Below are positions 17,240-27,601 of a DNA stretch of 64,000 nt, one piece after another (position 1 is the first letter of the stretch; every line of letters starts with the position of its first letter). The notes below the pieces were generated by a model. The model did not search any database and had not been told where the DNA came from. It saw only the letters and a program-made list of their open reading frames with translations. Made by a program: the position numbers and the translations under genes. The stretch is from assembly GCA_965220315.1 (NCBI GenBank), contig CBDCPP010000002.1:1-64000 (forward strand), given 5' to 3'. Origin of the DNA: JAPOXK01 sp965220315. GTDB lineage: Bacteria; Chloroflexota; Dehalococcoidia; Bin125.

Positions 17240-17938
17240 GTGCAGCCGGCCACGATTGCGACGTGCGGCGATCGGCCGCGGAGCGGTTCGCCGTCCACCA
17301 AACCACCAGGGCCGGATCTTGAGGAAGCGCAGGAATCGGCGACGACCAGCGAATGCACCACCACGAGCTACTACGTCCTGCGCGCGATGACAGCGAGCGA
17401 CGTACCGCAGATCGTCGCGATCGAGCGTCGAGTGTTCGGAGCGGACGCTTGGCCCGCCAGCGCGTTTCAGGAGGAGCAGCACAACCGCGTTGCGTACTAC
17501 TTCGTCCTTACGCCTGCGCGAGACAAGGGTCCTGGCGTGATCGCCGGGTATATAGGGCTATGGGCATTGTCGGATGCCATACAGATCGTCACGATCGCGG
17601 TGCAGCCGGAGTCGCAGCGTGGTGGTCTTGGCGAGCTATTGGTCCAACGGGCATTCGCGCTGGCCGAAGAGGTGGGAGCAGCGGAGGTGACGCTGGAATG
17701 TCGCGAGTCGAATAAGCCGGCGCGGCGCTTGTACAGGAAGTACGGTTTCGAAGAGGTCGGGCGCCGGTGGCGCTACTACAAGGACAACGGCGAGGATGCT
17801 CTAATCATGACGGCGCCCGCGTTCACCGCGGCGGCGCGGCGACGGCTGGGCCGGCTGCGAAGTCGACATCGGGCGCGGTTCGGAGTCGTGCTACGCGACG
17901 AGACGGACGGAGTGGAGGAGCGGAGGCGGGCACCCTAG
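17240..17938 (+). CDS. rimI: RimI-like GNAT N-acetyltransferase
   Basis: A GNAT-fold protein that would acetylate the N-terminal amine of ribosomal protein S18 or another protein. The domain runs from YYVLRAMTASDVPQIVAIERRVFG to about residue 190. It has the acetyl-CoA loop QRGGLGELLVQRAF and the RimI tail ECRESNKPARRLYRKYGFEEVGRRWRYY. The frame starts with GTG and carries about 43 extra residues before the domain, so a later start is possible. A basic 40-residue tail follows the domain. It sits 38 bp after ruvB. Confidence 0.85.
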   Translation: MQPATIATCGDRPRSGSPSTKPPGPDLEEAQESATTSECTTTSYYVLRAMTASDVPQIVAIERRVFGADAWPASAFQEEQHNRVAYYFVLTPARDKGPGVIAGYIGLWALSDAIQIVTIAVQPESQRGGLGELLVQRAFALAEEVGAAEVTLECRESNKPARRLYRKYGFEEVGRRWRYYKDNGEDALIMTAPAFTAAARRRLGRLRSRHRARFGVVLRDETDGVEERRRAP

Positions 17939-17963
17939 TGATCACGCTCGTATACTCGCGCGG

Positions 17964-18236
17964 ATGATGGTAGCCGAGTTGATCGCCGAGCAATTAGCGA
18001 GCGCCCGCCGCATCCGGGCAGACGGGCCGACCACGATTGACTACTTACGCTGGCGTGACGCCACAGACGAGTTGCTCGCCGACCTGCTGGGCGCGTCTCA
18101 CGCGGGGGTGGCGGCGTTCCGCGCGGCGGTGGGGCCGACGCACGCCAAGGACGCGGAGGGCCTCCAGATCCACGGTCCGCACGGGATGCTCGCGCGTCTT
18201 GATCAGGGAGCGGCGGTGCTGCGCCGGTTGCGCTAA
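17964..18236 (+). CDS. Small soluble protein of unknown function
   Basis: A 90-residue helical protein (MMVAELIAEQLASARRIRADG...) without recognisable motifs. A TATACT box ends 7 nt before the ATG, which supports a dedicated, possibly leaderless promoter and so a real gene. The 3' end overlaps the convergent cytidylate-kinase-like gene by 4 bp. Function not assignable. Confidence 0.6.
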   Translation: MMVAELIAEQLASARRIRADGPTTIDYLRWRDATDELLADLLGASHAGVAAFRAAVGPTHAKDAEGLQIHGPHGMLARLDQGAAVLRRLR

Positions 18237-18943
18237 GTGATCACGCCTTCCATAGGCTTCGTGTGGACCCGGACGATCTGCGCGGCGATCTCGGCTGCGT
18301 CGTCGTAGGAGAGAGCGGTGGTGTTGAGGACGGCGTCGTAGAGACGCGGATCCCAAACGTCGACTTTCCAAAACCGTTGATGGAAGCGCTGCCGGTTCTT
18401 GCGGAACTCGAAGATGCGGCGCCGGGCGCCCTCCTCGCTGAGCGTCTCCCATTCTTGAACGCGGGCAACACGGACCGGCAGGTCGGCAATTATCTGCAGA
18501 TGCACGGTCTGGGGGCGGGGGCGGAGGATCATTTGCCCACCACGCCCGATGATGACGACATCGCCACGGTCCGCGATCCCAGTGATCACGCGAGTTAGCG
18601 TTGCAAGGTGGGCTTTGTCATCGACTCGGACGGCGCGACCCTCGTAGGTCACGTCTTGATAGCTCTGCGAGAGCATCATCTCCAGAGTGCCGGCGCCGAT
18701 GAAGAGATCGCTGCCACCGGCCGAGCGCTCCAGCGCACGTTCCAGGAAGTGGACGAGCCGTTGGCGGAACGAGTCGGCGCGCTCGTCGCGTGCCTCGACG
18801 CTGCTCACGCCGACACCGAGCATGCGCGCAGCCTCCACGAGAACCGCGTGATCGACGTAATCGATCTCCAGAATCCGTGCGAGGCGCTGACCCACCTCGC
18901 GTGCGCCTGCGCCGAACTGTGCCGAGATCGTGACGACGGGCAT
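18233..18943 (-). CDS. Cytidylate-kinase-like family protein
   Basis: A 236-residue P-loop kinase-fold protein of the cytidylate kinase-like family. The N-terminus VVTISAQFGAGAREVGQRLA is a modified nucleotide-binding loop, followed by YVDHAVLVEAA. The middle has GDVVIIGRGGQMIL and VHLQIIADLPVRVARV, and the lid region is ARRRIFEFRKNRQRFHQRFW. Members are common in Chloroflexi, and their substrate is mostly unknown. The usual GxxGxGK lysine is not evident. Single gene, convergent with the 90-residue gene. Confidence 0.82.
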   Translation of the reverse strand: MPVVTISAQFGAGAREVGQRLARILEIDYVDHAVLVEAARMLGVGVSSVEARDERADSFRQRLVHFLERALERSAGGSDLFIGAGTLEMMLSQSYQDVTYEGRAVRVDDKAHLATLTRVITGIADRGDVVIIGRGGQMILRPRPQTVHLQIIADLPVRVARVQEWETLSEEGARRRIFEFRKNRQRFHQRFWKVDVWDPRLYDAVLNTTALSYDDAAEIAAQIVRVHTKPMEGVIT

Positions 18944-19000
18944 GGCTGAAAAACCTCTCTTTAAGTCGACCGTTGGGCCCAGGCACCGGTCATAGGAACG

Positions 19001-19978
19001 CTACCACCAGACGATCCCTTCAAGATCCTCGTCAGGATCGGGCTCGCGGAGCCAGAGGGGAGAATCGAGATATTTCCAGCCGGCGTCGGCGAAAACGCAG
19101 ACGATACTGATCTCGCCGGCGCTGGGGAGCGCGCCGAGCCGCCGCATACGATCGGCGTAGGTCCGGGCAGCGTGGAGGACGGCGCCGGCAGAGACGCCGC
19201 CGAAGATGCCTTCCAGGGCCACGAGTTCCCGGGCGGCGCGGAAGGCGTCGATGCTTCGGACGAGGATCTTGGCGTCAAGAAGATCGGAGTCGAGAAGGGG
19301 AGGCACGAAGCCATCGTCGAAGGTCGCTAGGCCTTGCACCTGGCTAGCCGGATGCGCCTCTGTCGCGACGACCTTGAGTTGAGGGATCCGTTCCTTGAGG
19401 TAGCGTCCGGCTCCAGTGATAGTGCCTCCGGTGCCAACACCCGTGACGAGCACGTGAGGGGCGGGGATGGCCGCATGGATTTCGGGACCGGTGGTGTCGT
19501 AGTGGGTATCGCAGTTAGCGGAGTCGTGGAATTGGTCGAGGAAATATGCACCGATCTCGGCGGCGCGCCGTGCCGCTTCACGCATCGCGCCGCGCATCCC
19601 CGCTGCAGCGGGCGTCCAGGTGAGATTAGCCCCATAGACTTCCAGCAGCCGGGCGATGGGCGGGTAGGCATTCTCTGGGGCGACGACTTCAATCGGATGA
19701 CCAAGGCGGCGGCCGATCATCGCCAGAGCAATGCCGGTGTTGCCGGTGGAGGCCTCAACAACAGGCTGGCGCGGCACCAGCCGCCCGTCTTCATGAGCGT
19801 GCGCCAGCATGTGATAGACGATGCGGTCTTTGACGCTGCCGGTGGGATTGGTCCCTTCGAGCTTAGCGAAGAGCCGCACACCAGAAGGACGCGCGACGGC
19901 AGTGAGTTCAACGAAAGGGGTAGCCCCAATCGCGGTGAAGATGTCGCCGTAGAGGCGATGCTGCGCGATCTCGGCCAA
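19001..19978 (-). CDS. cysM: Cysteine synthase / PLP-dependent beta-synthase
   Basis: A 325-residue fold-type II PLP enzyme that makes cysteine from O-acetyl- or O-phosphoserine and sulfide (or thiosulfate). The PLP lysine is Lys50 in NPTGSVKDR. The substrate loop is VEASTGNTGIALAM and the phosphate-binding loop GVGTGGTITGAGRYLKE. The start is TTG directly after the TAA of the upstream gene, with a GGGAGGGAGG site inside that gene's last codons, so the pair is translationally linked. CysK and CysM cannot be separated with confidence. Confidence 0.9.
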   Translation of the reverse strand: MAEIAQHRLYGDIFTAIGATPFVELTAVARPSGVRLFAKLEGTNPTGSVKDRIVYHMLAHAHEDGRLVPRQPVVEASTGNTGIALAMIGRRLGHPIEVVAPENAYPPIARLLEVYGANLTWTPAAAGMRGAMREAARRAAEIGAYFLDQFHDSANCDTHYDTTGPEIHAAIPAPHVLVTGVGTGGTITGAGRYLKERIPQLKVVATEAHPASQVQGLATFDDGFVPPLLDSDLLDAKILVRSIDAFRAARELVALEGIFGGVSAGAVLHAARTYADRMRRLGALPSAGEISIVCVFADAGWKYLDSPLWLREPDPDEDLEGIVWW

Positions 19979-20548
19979 TTACGCGCCTCCCTCCCGGATC
20001 GCACCGAGCTTCATCGTGCGCTCAATAGACCAGATATCGTGGCGCTGCTCAAGAAACGCGATCTGCTGGACGACGACGAAGTACTGGCGCGCCGCCAGTT
20101 CGCCCACGGCGGCATCGCAATCGGACTCCGAATCAAAGCGGCCGACGGTGATGGCTGGAGGCAGCGCATCTTGATCGCGAAGCGGTGGCTCCGGGGGGTC
20201 GAGTGGAAGCACTCCGGTGATCGCGCTGGCGAGACCGCGTGCATCGTCCGCACCACGACCCGCGTATAGCTGCAGCAGGTGACGATCGCCATCGTAGTAA
20301 CGACCTGGCGTACTGAGCGTAAGCACGAAGGGTTGGTAGGCACCGACCAGCAGCCGCATGGCGTCAACTAGATCGCCCACGCTGCCGCCGATGGGGCGCG
20401 GACCGATCAAGGGGACATGTGGCGGCACCGTATCGACCTCGCCACGATCGTAAAGCGCACGCACGAGGTTGACCTGATCGCGCTCGAGGTCTTCAAGCAC
20501 GATCGCGATCATCCGGTTCGGGCTATCCGAGGACATTGTGTTCATCAT
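19979..20548 (-). CDS. Degenerate 2H-phosphoesterase (2'-5' RNA ligase-like) protein
   Basis: A 189-residue protein resembling the LigT/2'-5' RNA ligase superfamily. The first motif is PPHVPLIGP (family HxT/S), and the second is PAITVGRF, where the catalytic histidine of HITLGR is replaced by alanine. The order and hydrophobic pattern around both motifs fit the fold, but one catalytic half appears lost. It is followed immediately by the cysteine synthase. Ligand binding without catalysis is possible. Assignment is moderate. Confidence 0.6.
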   Translation of the reverse strand: MMNTMSSDSPNRMIAIVLEDLERDQVNLVRALYDRGEVDTVPPHVPLIGPRPIGGSVGDLVDAMRLLVGAYQPFVLTLSTPGRYYDGDRHLLQLYAGRGADDARGLASAITGVLPLDPPEPPLRDQDALPPAITVGRFDSESDCDAAVGELAARQYFVVVQQIAFLEQRHDIWSIERTMKLGAIREGGA

Positions 20549-20565
20549 GCTCTGAATCTTAAAGG

Positions 20566-20595
20566 AGACAACCCCCGCAGGTGCGGGGGCTGTCT
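20566..20595 (-). terminator. Intrinsic terminator of hsp20
   Basis: An inverted repeat (AGACAACCCCCGCA / TGCGGGGGCTGTCT, one mismatch over 14 bp) lies 25 bp after the hsp20 stop. Read on the minus strand, a T-rich stretch (TTGTCTCCTTT) follows the stem. Confidence 0.7.
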
Positions 20596-20619
20596 GAAGG
20601 GGCGAGGCAAGAGCAGCCG

Positions 20620-21120
20620 TTAGCCAGCCTTGACGGTGATCTGCTTGGGTTGCACCTCCGGCAGCATCTGGATGGTGAGCGTCAGCACGCCATCCTTGAG
20701 CGTGGCCTCGACGGAGTCCGCGTCGTATTCCTCGCCGATGAGAATGCTGCGCGAGGCACCGCCGCCATAGCGCTCGCGTACCACGTACGCGCGGGCGGCA
20801 CCGGCACCCGTCCCTTGGTCAGCTGCAGGGCTGGTGGTCTCTCCCGTGTGCTCGCTCGTGTGCTCAGCGCGGATGGTGAGGACACCTTTCTCAAGGCTGA
20901 CACCGATCTCGCCCGGGCTAAAGCCGGGGAGAGGCGTTTCGACCTTGAGGGCTCCATCCGTCTTGTACGCATCGATAGGAGGAGCAACCTCACTGTTGCG
21001 GAAGCGCCAGCCCAAGCCCCGGTCTTTGCCACGCTCCGGGAAAAAGAAGGGGTCGTCGTTCATGCGCCGCATCATGGGCCGCACTTCACGGAAGGGATCG
21101 AAAACGGTGATCTGGGTCAT
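20620..21120 (-). CDS. hsp20: Small heat-shock protein (Hsp20/alpha-crystallin)
   Basis: A 166-residue ATP-independent chaperone. The alpha-crystallin domain starts at VAPPIDAYKTDGALKVETPLPGFSPGEIGVSLEKGVLTIRAEH. It has a long flexible loop (GETTSPAADQGTGAGAA) and ends with the conserved ATLKDGVLTLTIQMLPEVQPKQI. The start ATG (MTQITVFDP) is preceded by a GAGGAGA site; an upstream extension of the frame is disregarded. It is divergent from dnaJ-hspR-clp, with a shared regulatory region holding an HspR-type operator. Confidence 0.94.
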   Translation of the reverse strand: MTQITVFDPFREVRPMMRRMNDDPFFFPERGKDRGLGWRFRNSEVAPPIDAYKTDGALKVETPLPGFSPGEIGVSLEKGVLTIRAEHTSEHTGETTSPAADQGTGAGAARAYVVRERYGGGASRSILIGEEYDADSVEATLKDGVLTLTIQMLPEVQPKQITVKAG

Positions 21121-21176
21121 CGGTATCAACTCTCCTCTCTCACTCTGACTTCCTGCCGGATTCATCTTGTGCTGAC

Positions 21177-21205
21177 ATTTTGCCAATCCAATCAGATGAA
21201 GTCAA
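21177..21205 (-). promoter_or_regulatory. hsp20 promoter
   Basis: On the minus strand, TTGACT (21205-21200) is followed after 17 bp by CAAAAT (21182-21177), a vegetative-sigma-type promoter about 57 bp before the hsp20 ATG. The HAIR-like operator begins 5 bp upstream of the -35 box. Confidence 0.6.
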
Positions 21206-21209
21206 GAAA

Positions 21210-21230
21210 CTTTAGTGTTATCCACTCAAT
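21210..21230. promoter_or_regulatory. HspR operator (HAIR-like inverted repeat)
   Basis: CTTTAGT-N7-ACTCAAT matches the HspR-associated inverted repeat CTTGAGT-N7-ACTCAAG at 6 of 7 positions in each arm, with the exact 7-bp spacing. It lies between the divergent hsp20 and dnaJ promoters. The repressor HspR is encoded as the second gene of the dnaJ operon, so it probably controls both directions and itself. Confidence 0.65.
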
Positions 21231-21247
21231 AAATCAGTTATAAATAT

Positions 21248-21277
21248 TTGATTTTCCATTACTCTATAATGTATAAC
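21248..21277 (+). promoter_or_regulatory. dnaJ-hspR-clp promoter
   Basis: TTGATT (21248-21253) and TATAAC (21272-21277) are separated by 18 bp, about 49 bp before the dnaJ ATG. A second -10-like TATAAT overlaps at 21265-21270. The region is strikingly AT-rich compared with its surroundings. Confidence 0.5.
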
Positions 21278-21325
21278 TGGGGTAGGTTCTCAAGTGACAA
21301 TGGTGGACGAAGAGGGGAGGCGCTC

Positions 21326-22357
21326 ATGGCTAGGGACTACTACGCCATTCTGGGTGTGGGACGCGACGCTTCCTCTAAGGAAATTCAGTCTGCCTACCGG
21401 CGGCTGGCGCGGAAGTTCCACCCCGACGTGACGGGCGGGGATAAGAAGGCGGAGGAGCGCTTCAAGGCGATCAACGAAGCGCATGAGGTGCTCTCGGATA
21501 AAAAGAAGCGGGCGGCGTACGACCGCTGGGGTGAGCAGTGGATGCATGCAGCGCAATTGGAAAAGGCGCAGCAAGCGGGCGCCCGCTTCGGCAGCCCGAG
21601 GGATGGCGGAGGCGGTCGGCGTTTCGATTTCAGCGGGGACCCATCGCAGTTCGAAGCGCGCGATTTCGGCGACTTGGGCCAAGGGGGCTTCGGGCAGATG
21701 TTCGAGCGGCTATTTCGCAGCGGGTCCGGCAGTCGGACAGCGCGTACTCCACCTCCCCTGACGCATGAAGTCACGGTGTCGCTTCCGGAAGCGTACCAAG
21801 GCTCGACGCGCACCGTACAGTTGCAGACACGGGAGGACTGCGCAACGTGTGGAAACTCAGGGAGTATCGGCAATGCCGTGTGCCACGCCTGCCAAGGCAA
21901 GGGTCAGGCTACCGTCAGCAAGCGGCTGGAGGTGAAGATCCCGGCCGGGGTGGAAACCGGTAGCAAGATCCGACTGCGCGGCAAGGGCCCAACGCCGCCG
22001 AGCAACGTCGTGCTGGTAGTGAACGTCAAGGAGGATCCACGGTTCGAGCGGCGTGGCTCGGCGCTGCACAGCGAGGTGCCGGTACCGCTGACGACGGCGG
22101 TGCTGGGCGGCGAGGTGCAGGTGCCGACGATTGATTCGTCGGTGATGTTGCGCGTTCCGGCGGGCACGCAGAACGGTCGCGTGTTCCGGCTGGCGGAGAA
22201 GGGGATGCCGATCCTGAACAAGGAGGGGCGCGGCGACCTCTTCGCCAAAGTGCGGGTAGTCCTACCCGAACATCTGACACCACGCACGCGAGAGCTGTTC
22301 GAAGAGCTGCGCAGTCTCACGAACGGCGCGGAGCCAGGCGAACGGCGCCCGGCGTAG
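21326..22357 (+). CDS. dnaJ: DnaJ-family co-chaperone with a single zinc-binding site
   Basis: A 343-residue Hsp40. The J domain (MARDYYAILGVGRDASSKEI...) has the HPD loop in KFHPDVTGG. A Gly/Phe-rich segment follows, then a shortened cysteine-rich part with only two CxxC pairs (CATCGNSGSIGNAVCHACQGKG) instead of four, and the C-terminal substrate-binding domains (GSKIRLRGKGPTPPSN, VPLTTAVLGGEVQVPT). Such forms are common in HspR operons. It would stimulate DnaK, which is not encoded here. The ATG follows a GAGGGGAGG site. First gene of the dnaJ-hspR-clp operon. Confidence 0.93.
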   Translation: MARDYYAILGVGRDASSKEIQSAYRRLARKFHPDVTGGDKKAEERFKAINEAHEVLSDKKKRAAYDRWGEQWMHAAQLEKAQQAGARFGSPRDGGGGRRFDFSGDPSQFEARDFGDLGQGGFGQMFERLFRSGSGSRTARTPPPLTHEVTVSLPEAYQGSTRTVQLQTREDCATCGNSGSIGNAVCHACQGKGQATVSKRLEVKIPAGVETGSKIRLRGKGPTPPSNVVLVVNVKEDPRFERRGSALHSEVPVPLTTAVLGGEVQVPTIDSSVMLRVPAGTQNGRVFRLAEKGMPILNKEGRGDLFAKVRVVLPEHLTPRTRELFEELRSLTNGAEPGERRPA

Positions 22358-22380
22358 GTGAAGACAAGGAAGATTTGCGA

Positions 22381-22728
22381 ATGGCGGCACTATCGACTGA
22401 GCCGGTCTATGTGATCAGCGTCGTGGCGCGGATGATCGGCGTGCACGCACAGACGCTGCGGATATACGAACGAGAGGGCTTGGTACAGCCGGCACGGTCG
22501 CGAGGTGGGATGCGGATGTACTCGGAGACCGATGTCGAGCGGCTGCAGCTGATTCGCCGGCTCATGGACGAACTCGGAGTCAACATCGCCGGAGTGGACG
22601 TGATTCTGAACTTGATGGAGCGCGTGGAAGCATTGGAGCAGCAGATCGAAAAGCTCCAGGACGCGCTACAGCGCGAGCGCGACCGGCATCTGCCGGCACC
22701 GCAGCCGTTCCGGCCGGAAGCGCGCTAA
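22381..22728 (+). CDS. hspR: Heat-shock repressor HspR (MerR family)
   Basis: A 115-residue MerR-type regulator: the winged helix-turn-helix VYVISVVARMIGVHAQTLRIYEREGLVQPARSRGGMRMYSETDVERL, followed by a coiled coil. YVISVVARMIGVHAQTLRIYE is diagnostic for HspR. HspR binds HAIR operators with DnaK as co-repressor, and a HAIR-like site precedes this operon. The ATG with an AAGGAAGA site is preferred over a TTG two codons earlier. It lies between dnaJ and the Clp ATPase. Confidence 0.93.
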   Translation: MAALSTEPVYVISVVARMIGVHAQTLRIYEREGLVQPARSRGGMRMYSETDVERLQLIRRLMDELGVNIAGVDVILNLMERVEALEQQIEKLQDALQRERDRHLPAPQPFRPEAR

Positions 22729-22762
22729 GAAGCTGAAGTCTAAGAGGGAAGATCTGAAACCA

Positions 22763-25244
<2,482 letters not shown>

Positions 25245-25621
25245 CTCCGAGCGCGCGTTCACGGCCCGGGGTTCGCTTTGGACCGTTTTTCCGAGTCGGC
25301 AGGGCGGAGCTCAAGCCGAGTGCGAGGATGCGATCAGCAATCGGCGAGAGTGAACTCGTGCTCGCTGATTCTGAAGCGAACGTAGCTGAGACCAAAGCAA
25401 ACGCTGACTAAATCCAGATCGGCGGTGAGGACACGGGTGGGAACGGCCGTGTCACCGCCACGCGCAAATTCCAAGCCGCCGCGTGTTCCTACTCGCTACG
25501 TTGCAGGATGAACGCAGCATCTTGCCTCCAACCACTCCACACTGCATGAACTATTTTATGTAGTGAATTCAGCTTGGTCTGCTGCGTAAGGCGGCCGATC
25601 CAGTGGCGGAACTAGCGCCTT
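25245..25621. other. Intergenic region without a supported gene
   Basis: 377 bp between the Clp gene and the FrnE-like gene. A short minus-strand frame (about 25334-25474, TTG start, ending SEHEFTLADC) has reasonable codon use but no recognisable similarity and could be a remnant. The part near 25550-25580 is locally AT-rich. I see no clear terminator or promoter. Confidence 0.4.
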
Positions 25622-26272
25622 TCAGTCGCGGCGGGGGACGCCCAAGCGGCCAAGCACGCTGGCGAAGGTCTCGAAATCCTGAGCGCCCATCATCATGTAG
25701 CGATCACCAAACAGGAATGTGGGCGTGCTGGTGATGCCTTGCTCGCGCATGCGAGCGGTGCTTTCGGTGACCGCCTCGCTATGAGCACCGCGCTCCAGAT
25801 GTGCACGGAGATCGGCGCCATCGAGACTTTGCTCATCGGCGATGGCGGCCACTTGGTCGATAGTGCTGATGTTGCGGGCCTCGCCGAAGTAAGCGGTGAA
25901 GATGGCGTGATGGAGCTTGTCGTAGGCGTCGGGGCCTTGGTCCCGTGCCCACTCGGTCGCGGTGAGAGCGTTGTGGCTGTTGGCAATGAGGGGGCTGCCT
26001 TTGAAGGGCAGGCCAGCTTGCTGAGCCTCCGAGGCGAGGTACTCGCGCACCTCCGGCTTCATAAGGGGGCGGCGCTCGTCTTGCTCATAGCCTTGGGCGG
26101 GAATTTCGGGGTGGAGCTCGAACGGGACCCATTCGGCTTCGGCGGTGAACTCACAGACCATGCGGTCGGTGCGAGCCAGACCGATATAACACCAGGGTCA
26201 GAGGTAATCGGAGACGACGGTGATCTTAATGGGGCTGGCGGCGCTGTAGGTGATCTCGGGCTGGTCAGGCAT
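25622..26272 (-). CDS. DsbA/FrnE-family thiol oxidoreductase, putative selenoprotein (UxxC)
   Basis: A 216-codon thioredoxin-fold protein of the DsbA/FrnE (2-hydroxychromene-2-carboxylate isomerase-like) family. The ATG (MPDQPEITYSAAS) has a GAGGAGA site 5-8 nt upstream. Codon 25 is an in-frame TGA (26198-26200) where relatives have the first cysteine of the DxxCPWCYIG redox motif: the read-through sequence is VVSDYL-U-PWCYIG. The rest is a full-length FrnE-like domain (FELHPEIPAQG, GITSTPTFLFGD with the cis-Pro). A hairpin with SECIS-like layout starts 15 nt after the TGA. It would reduce or isomerise disulfides in the cytoplasm. Alternative: a TGC-to-TGA error or mutation, leaving a truncated ORF starting at MVCEFTAEAEW. 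It overlaps the upstream lipoprotein gene by 8 bp. Confidence 0.72.
26163..26183 (-). promoter_or_regulatory. Candidate bacterial SECIS hairpin
   Basis: In the mRNA, counting U of UGA as 1, CGGUC (18-22) pairs with GACCG (34-38). U23 is then bulged, G24-G25 pair with C32-C33, and the apical loop is CUCGCA. Stem position, a bulged U and a G in the loop resemble bacterial SECIS elements that bind SelB, and the loop lies about 22 nt after the UGA, in the usual range. Folding was done by eye. Confidence 0.5.
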
Positions 26273-27452
26273 CTGGCTCTCCTCTGGCTAGCTGGCCATG
26301 TGTCTCCGTGGCGACAGGAAGCGCGGGTTCCGCAGTGGCGGCGGCCGAGGCGGCGGGCCGCCAGTGGTGCCGCGCTTCCCGAACCCATTCGCTCCAGGAA
26401 GCTCTGGGGTTGCCGGCGATGTCGTGCAGCCCCATCTGTGCGACGAGATCATAGGGGGTTTCGGTGGCGTAGGTAGGGTCGCGGGGGGCGAGCCAGACGA
26501 GGAGCTCCCACTGCTGGGCGTGCGCTTCAGCCAGCACGCGTCGGAGGAAGGTGGCTTGTCCAGACTCGGTGCCGTAGGTGAGGCCGCCGCGGCCGGAGCT
26601 GGCAGCGTAGCCGACGGGGACGAGGGCGAGGGGCTTTTCAAACGCGTGCAGCCGGGAGAAGTACTCCGCAGGGATTTCGGTGACGAAGGGGAAGACGAAG
26701 GAAGGGAAGGTGCTGACGGCGAGGAGGTCGAGGACATCACTGAAGCGCTGGACGAGTGGCCATTGGGGAGGGTGAGGAGCGACCCATTGGAGCAAGCCCT
26801 GCAGGTCTTCGAGTTGGAAGGTGGCGAACACGGCGATGCCGGGGTGCTGCGCTTTGGTACGCGCGTAGGCCTCGCGGTAAGTGGCTTCGAAAGGCATGAA
26901 GGCGGTGGGGTTGGCGCGCGCGATCTGGTCCATATCCACGGCGAGGGCGAGCCAGCGGGGCTGGTAGTGCTCGAGGATGAGGTCGATATAGCGCAGGTAC
27001 GCATCGACGACAGCAGGATCCGCGAAGGAAGAGCCGGGGGCGCCAGAGGTGAGGCGAGCGCGGTCAGTGAACTCGAAGGGGTCGATGGCAAAGAGAAGAT
27101 CGAGACCGAGTTGGTCGAGGAGGGCGCGCTCGTGGGCGATCGTGGCGCGCGTGTCATCAGAGAGCTGGGCGCCAGCGAGGAGTTCGGGCCAAGGTGGAGA
27201 GCGCTGGATCATGATGGCGTCGCCGAAAGCGGCGGCGGTGTGGAACAGAGCGAGGTGCGAATCGGCCGTGAGATCGCCGGGGACGGCGCTGAAGCCCATG
27301 GCAAAGGGGCGCGGATCGGCGGAGGGCGAGGCGGTTGAGGCGAAGGCGGGAGCGGGAGCAGGATCAGGATCAGCAGCGCAGGCGGCGATAACCGGAAGGG
27401 CGACCAGAAGAAGAGCAACGGGGCAGCGTTGCGGGAACCAGTGGCGCGTCAT
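26265..27452 (-). CDS. Lipoprotein with TIM-barrel glycosidase-like features, unknown function
   Basis: A 395-residue protein from the ATG of MTRHWFPQRC. A signal peptide with lipobox VIAAC (Cys25) predicts lipidation and extracytoplasmic location. The mature part begins after a Pro/Ala-rich linker with MGFSAVPGDL and has repeated barrel-like strands (LDLLFAIDPFEF, WLALAVDMDQIAR, DLLAVSTFPSFVF, LALVPVGYAASS, ELLVWLAPRDP). The pattern resembles glycosyl-hydrolase-like barrels, but no known family is certain. It is translationally coupled to the FrnE-like gene (8-bp overlap). Confidence 0.75.
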   Translation of the reverse strand: MTRHWFPQRCPVALLLVALPVIAACAADPDPAPAPAFASTASPSADPRPFAMGFSAVPGDLTADSHLALFHTAAAFGDAIMIQRSPPWPELLAGAQLSDDTRATIAHERALLDQLGLDLLFAIDPFEFTDRARLTSGAPGSSFADPAVVDAYLRYIDLILEHYQPRWLALAVDMDQIARANPTAFMPFEATYREAYARTKAQHPGIAVFATFQLEDLQGLLQWVAPHPPQWPLVQRFSDVLDLLAVSTFPSFVFPFVTEIPAEYFSRLHAFEKPLALVPVGYAASSGRGGLTYGTESGQATFLRRVLAEAHAQQWELLVWLAPRDPTYATETPYDLVAQMGLHDIAGNPRASWSEWVREARHHWRPAASAAATAEPALPVATETHGQLARGEPDA

Positions 27453-27601
27453 ATCGCGGTGCGTACGTTGGGCTCCGTGGTCGCCGCCCCCTTCCGCATA
27501 CACGATTGTACCGGCGCATTGCCGGCCCGCGTGCGTTAGGACTCGGTGTGGTTCGATATACTCAGCTGTAGAGATGGCAGGGTGGGCGACGGAGTGTGGG
27601 C

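Noticed and set aside
21282..21300. Second HAIR half-site (TCTCAAG) near dnaJ
   Set aside because: No matching left arm at 7-bp spacing.
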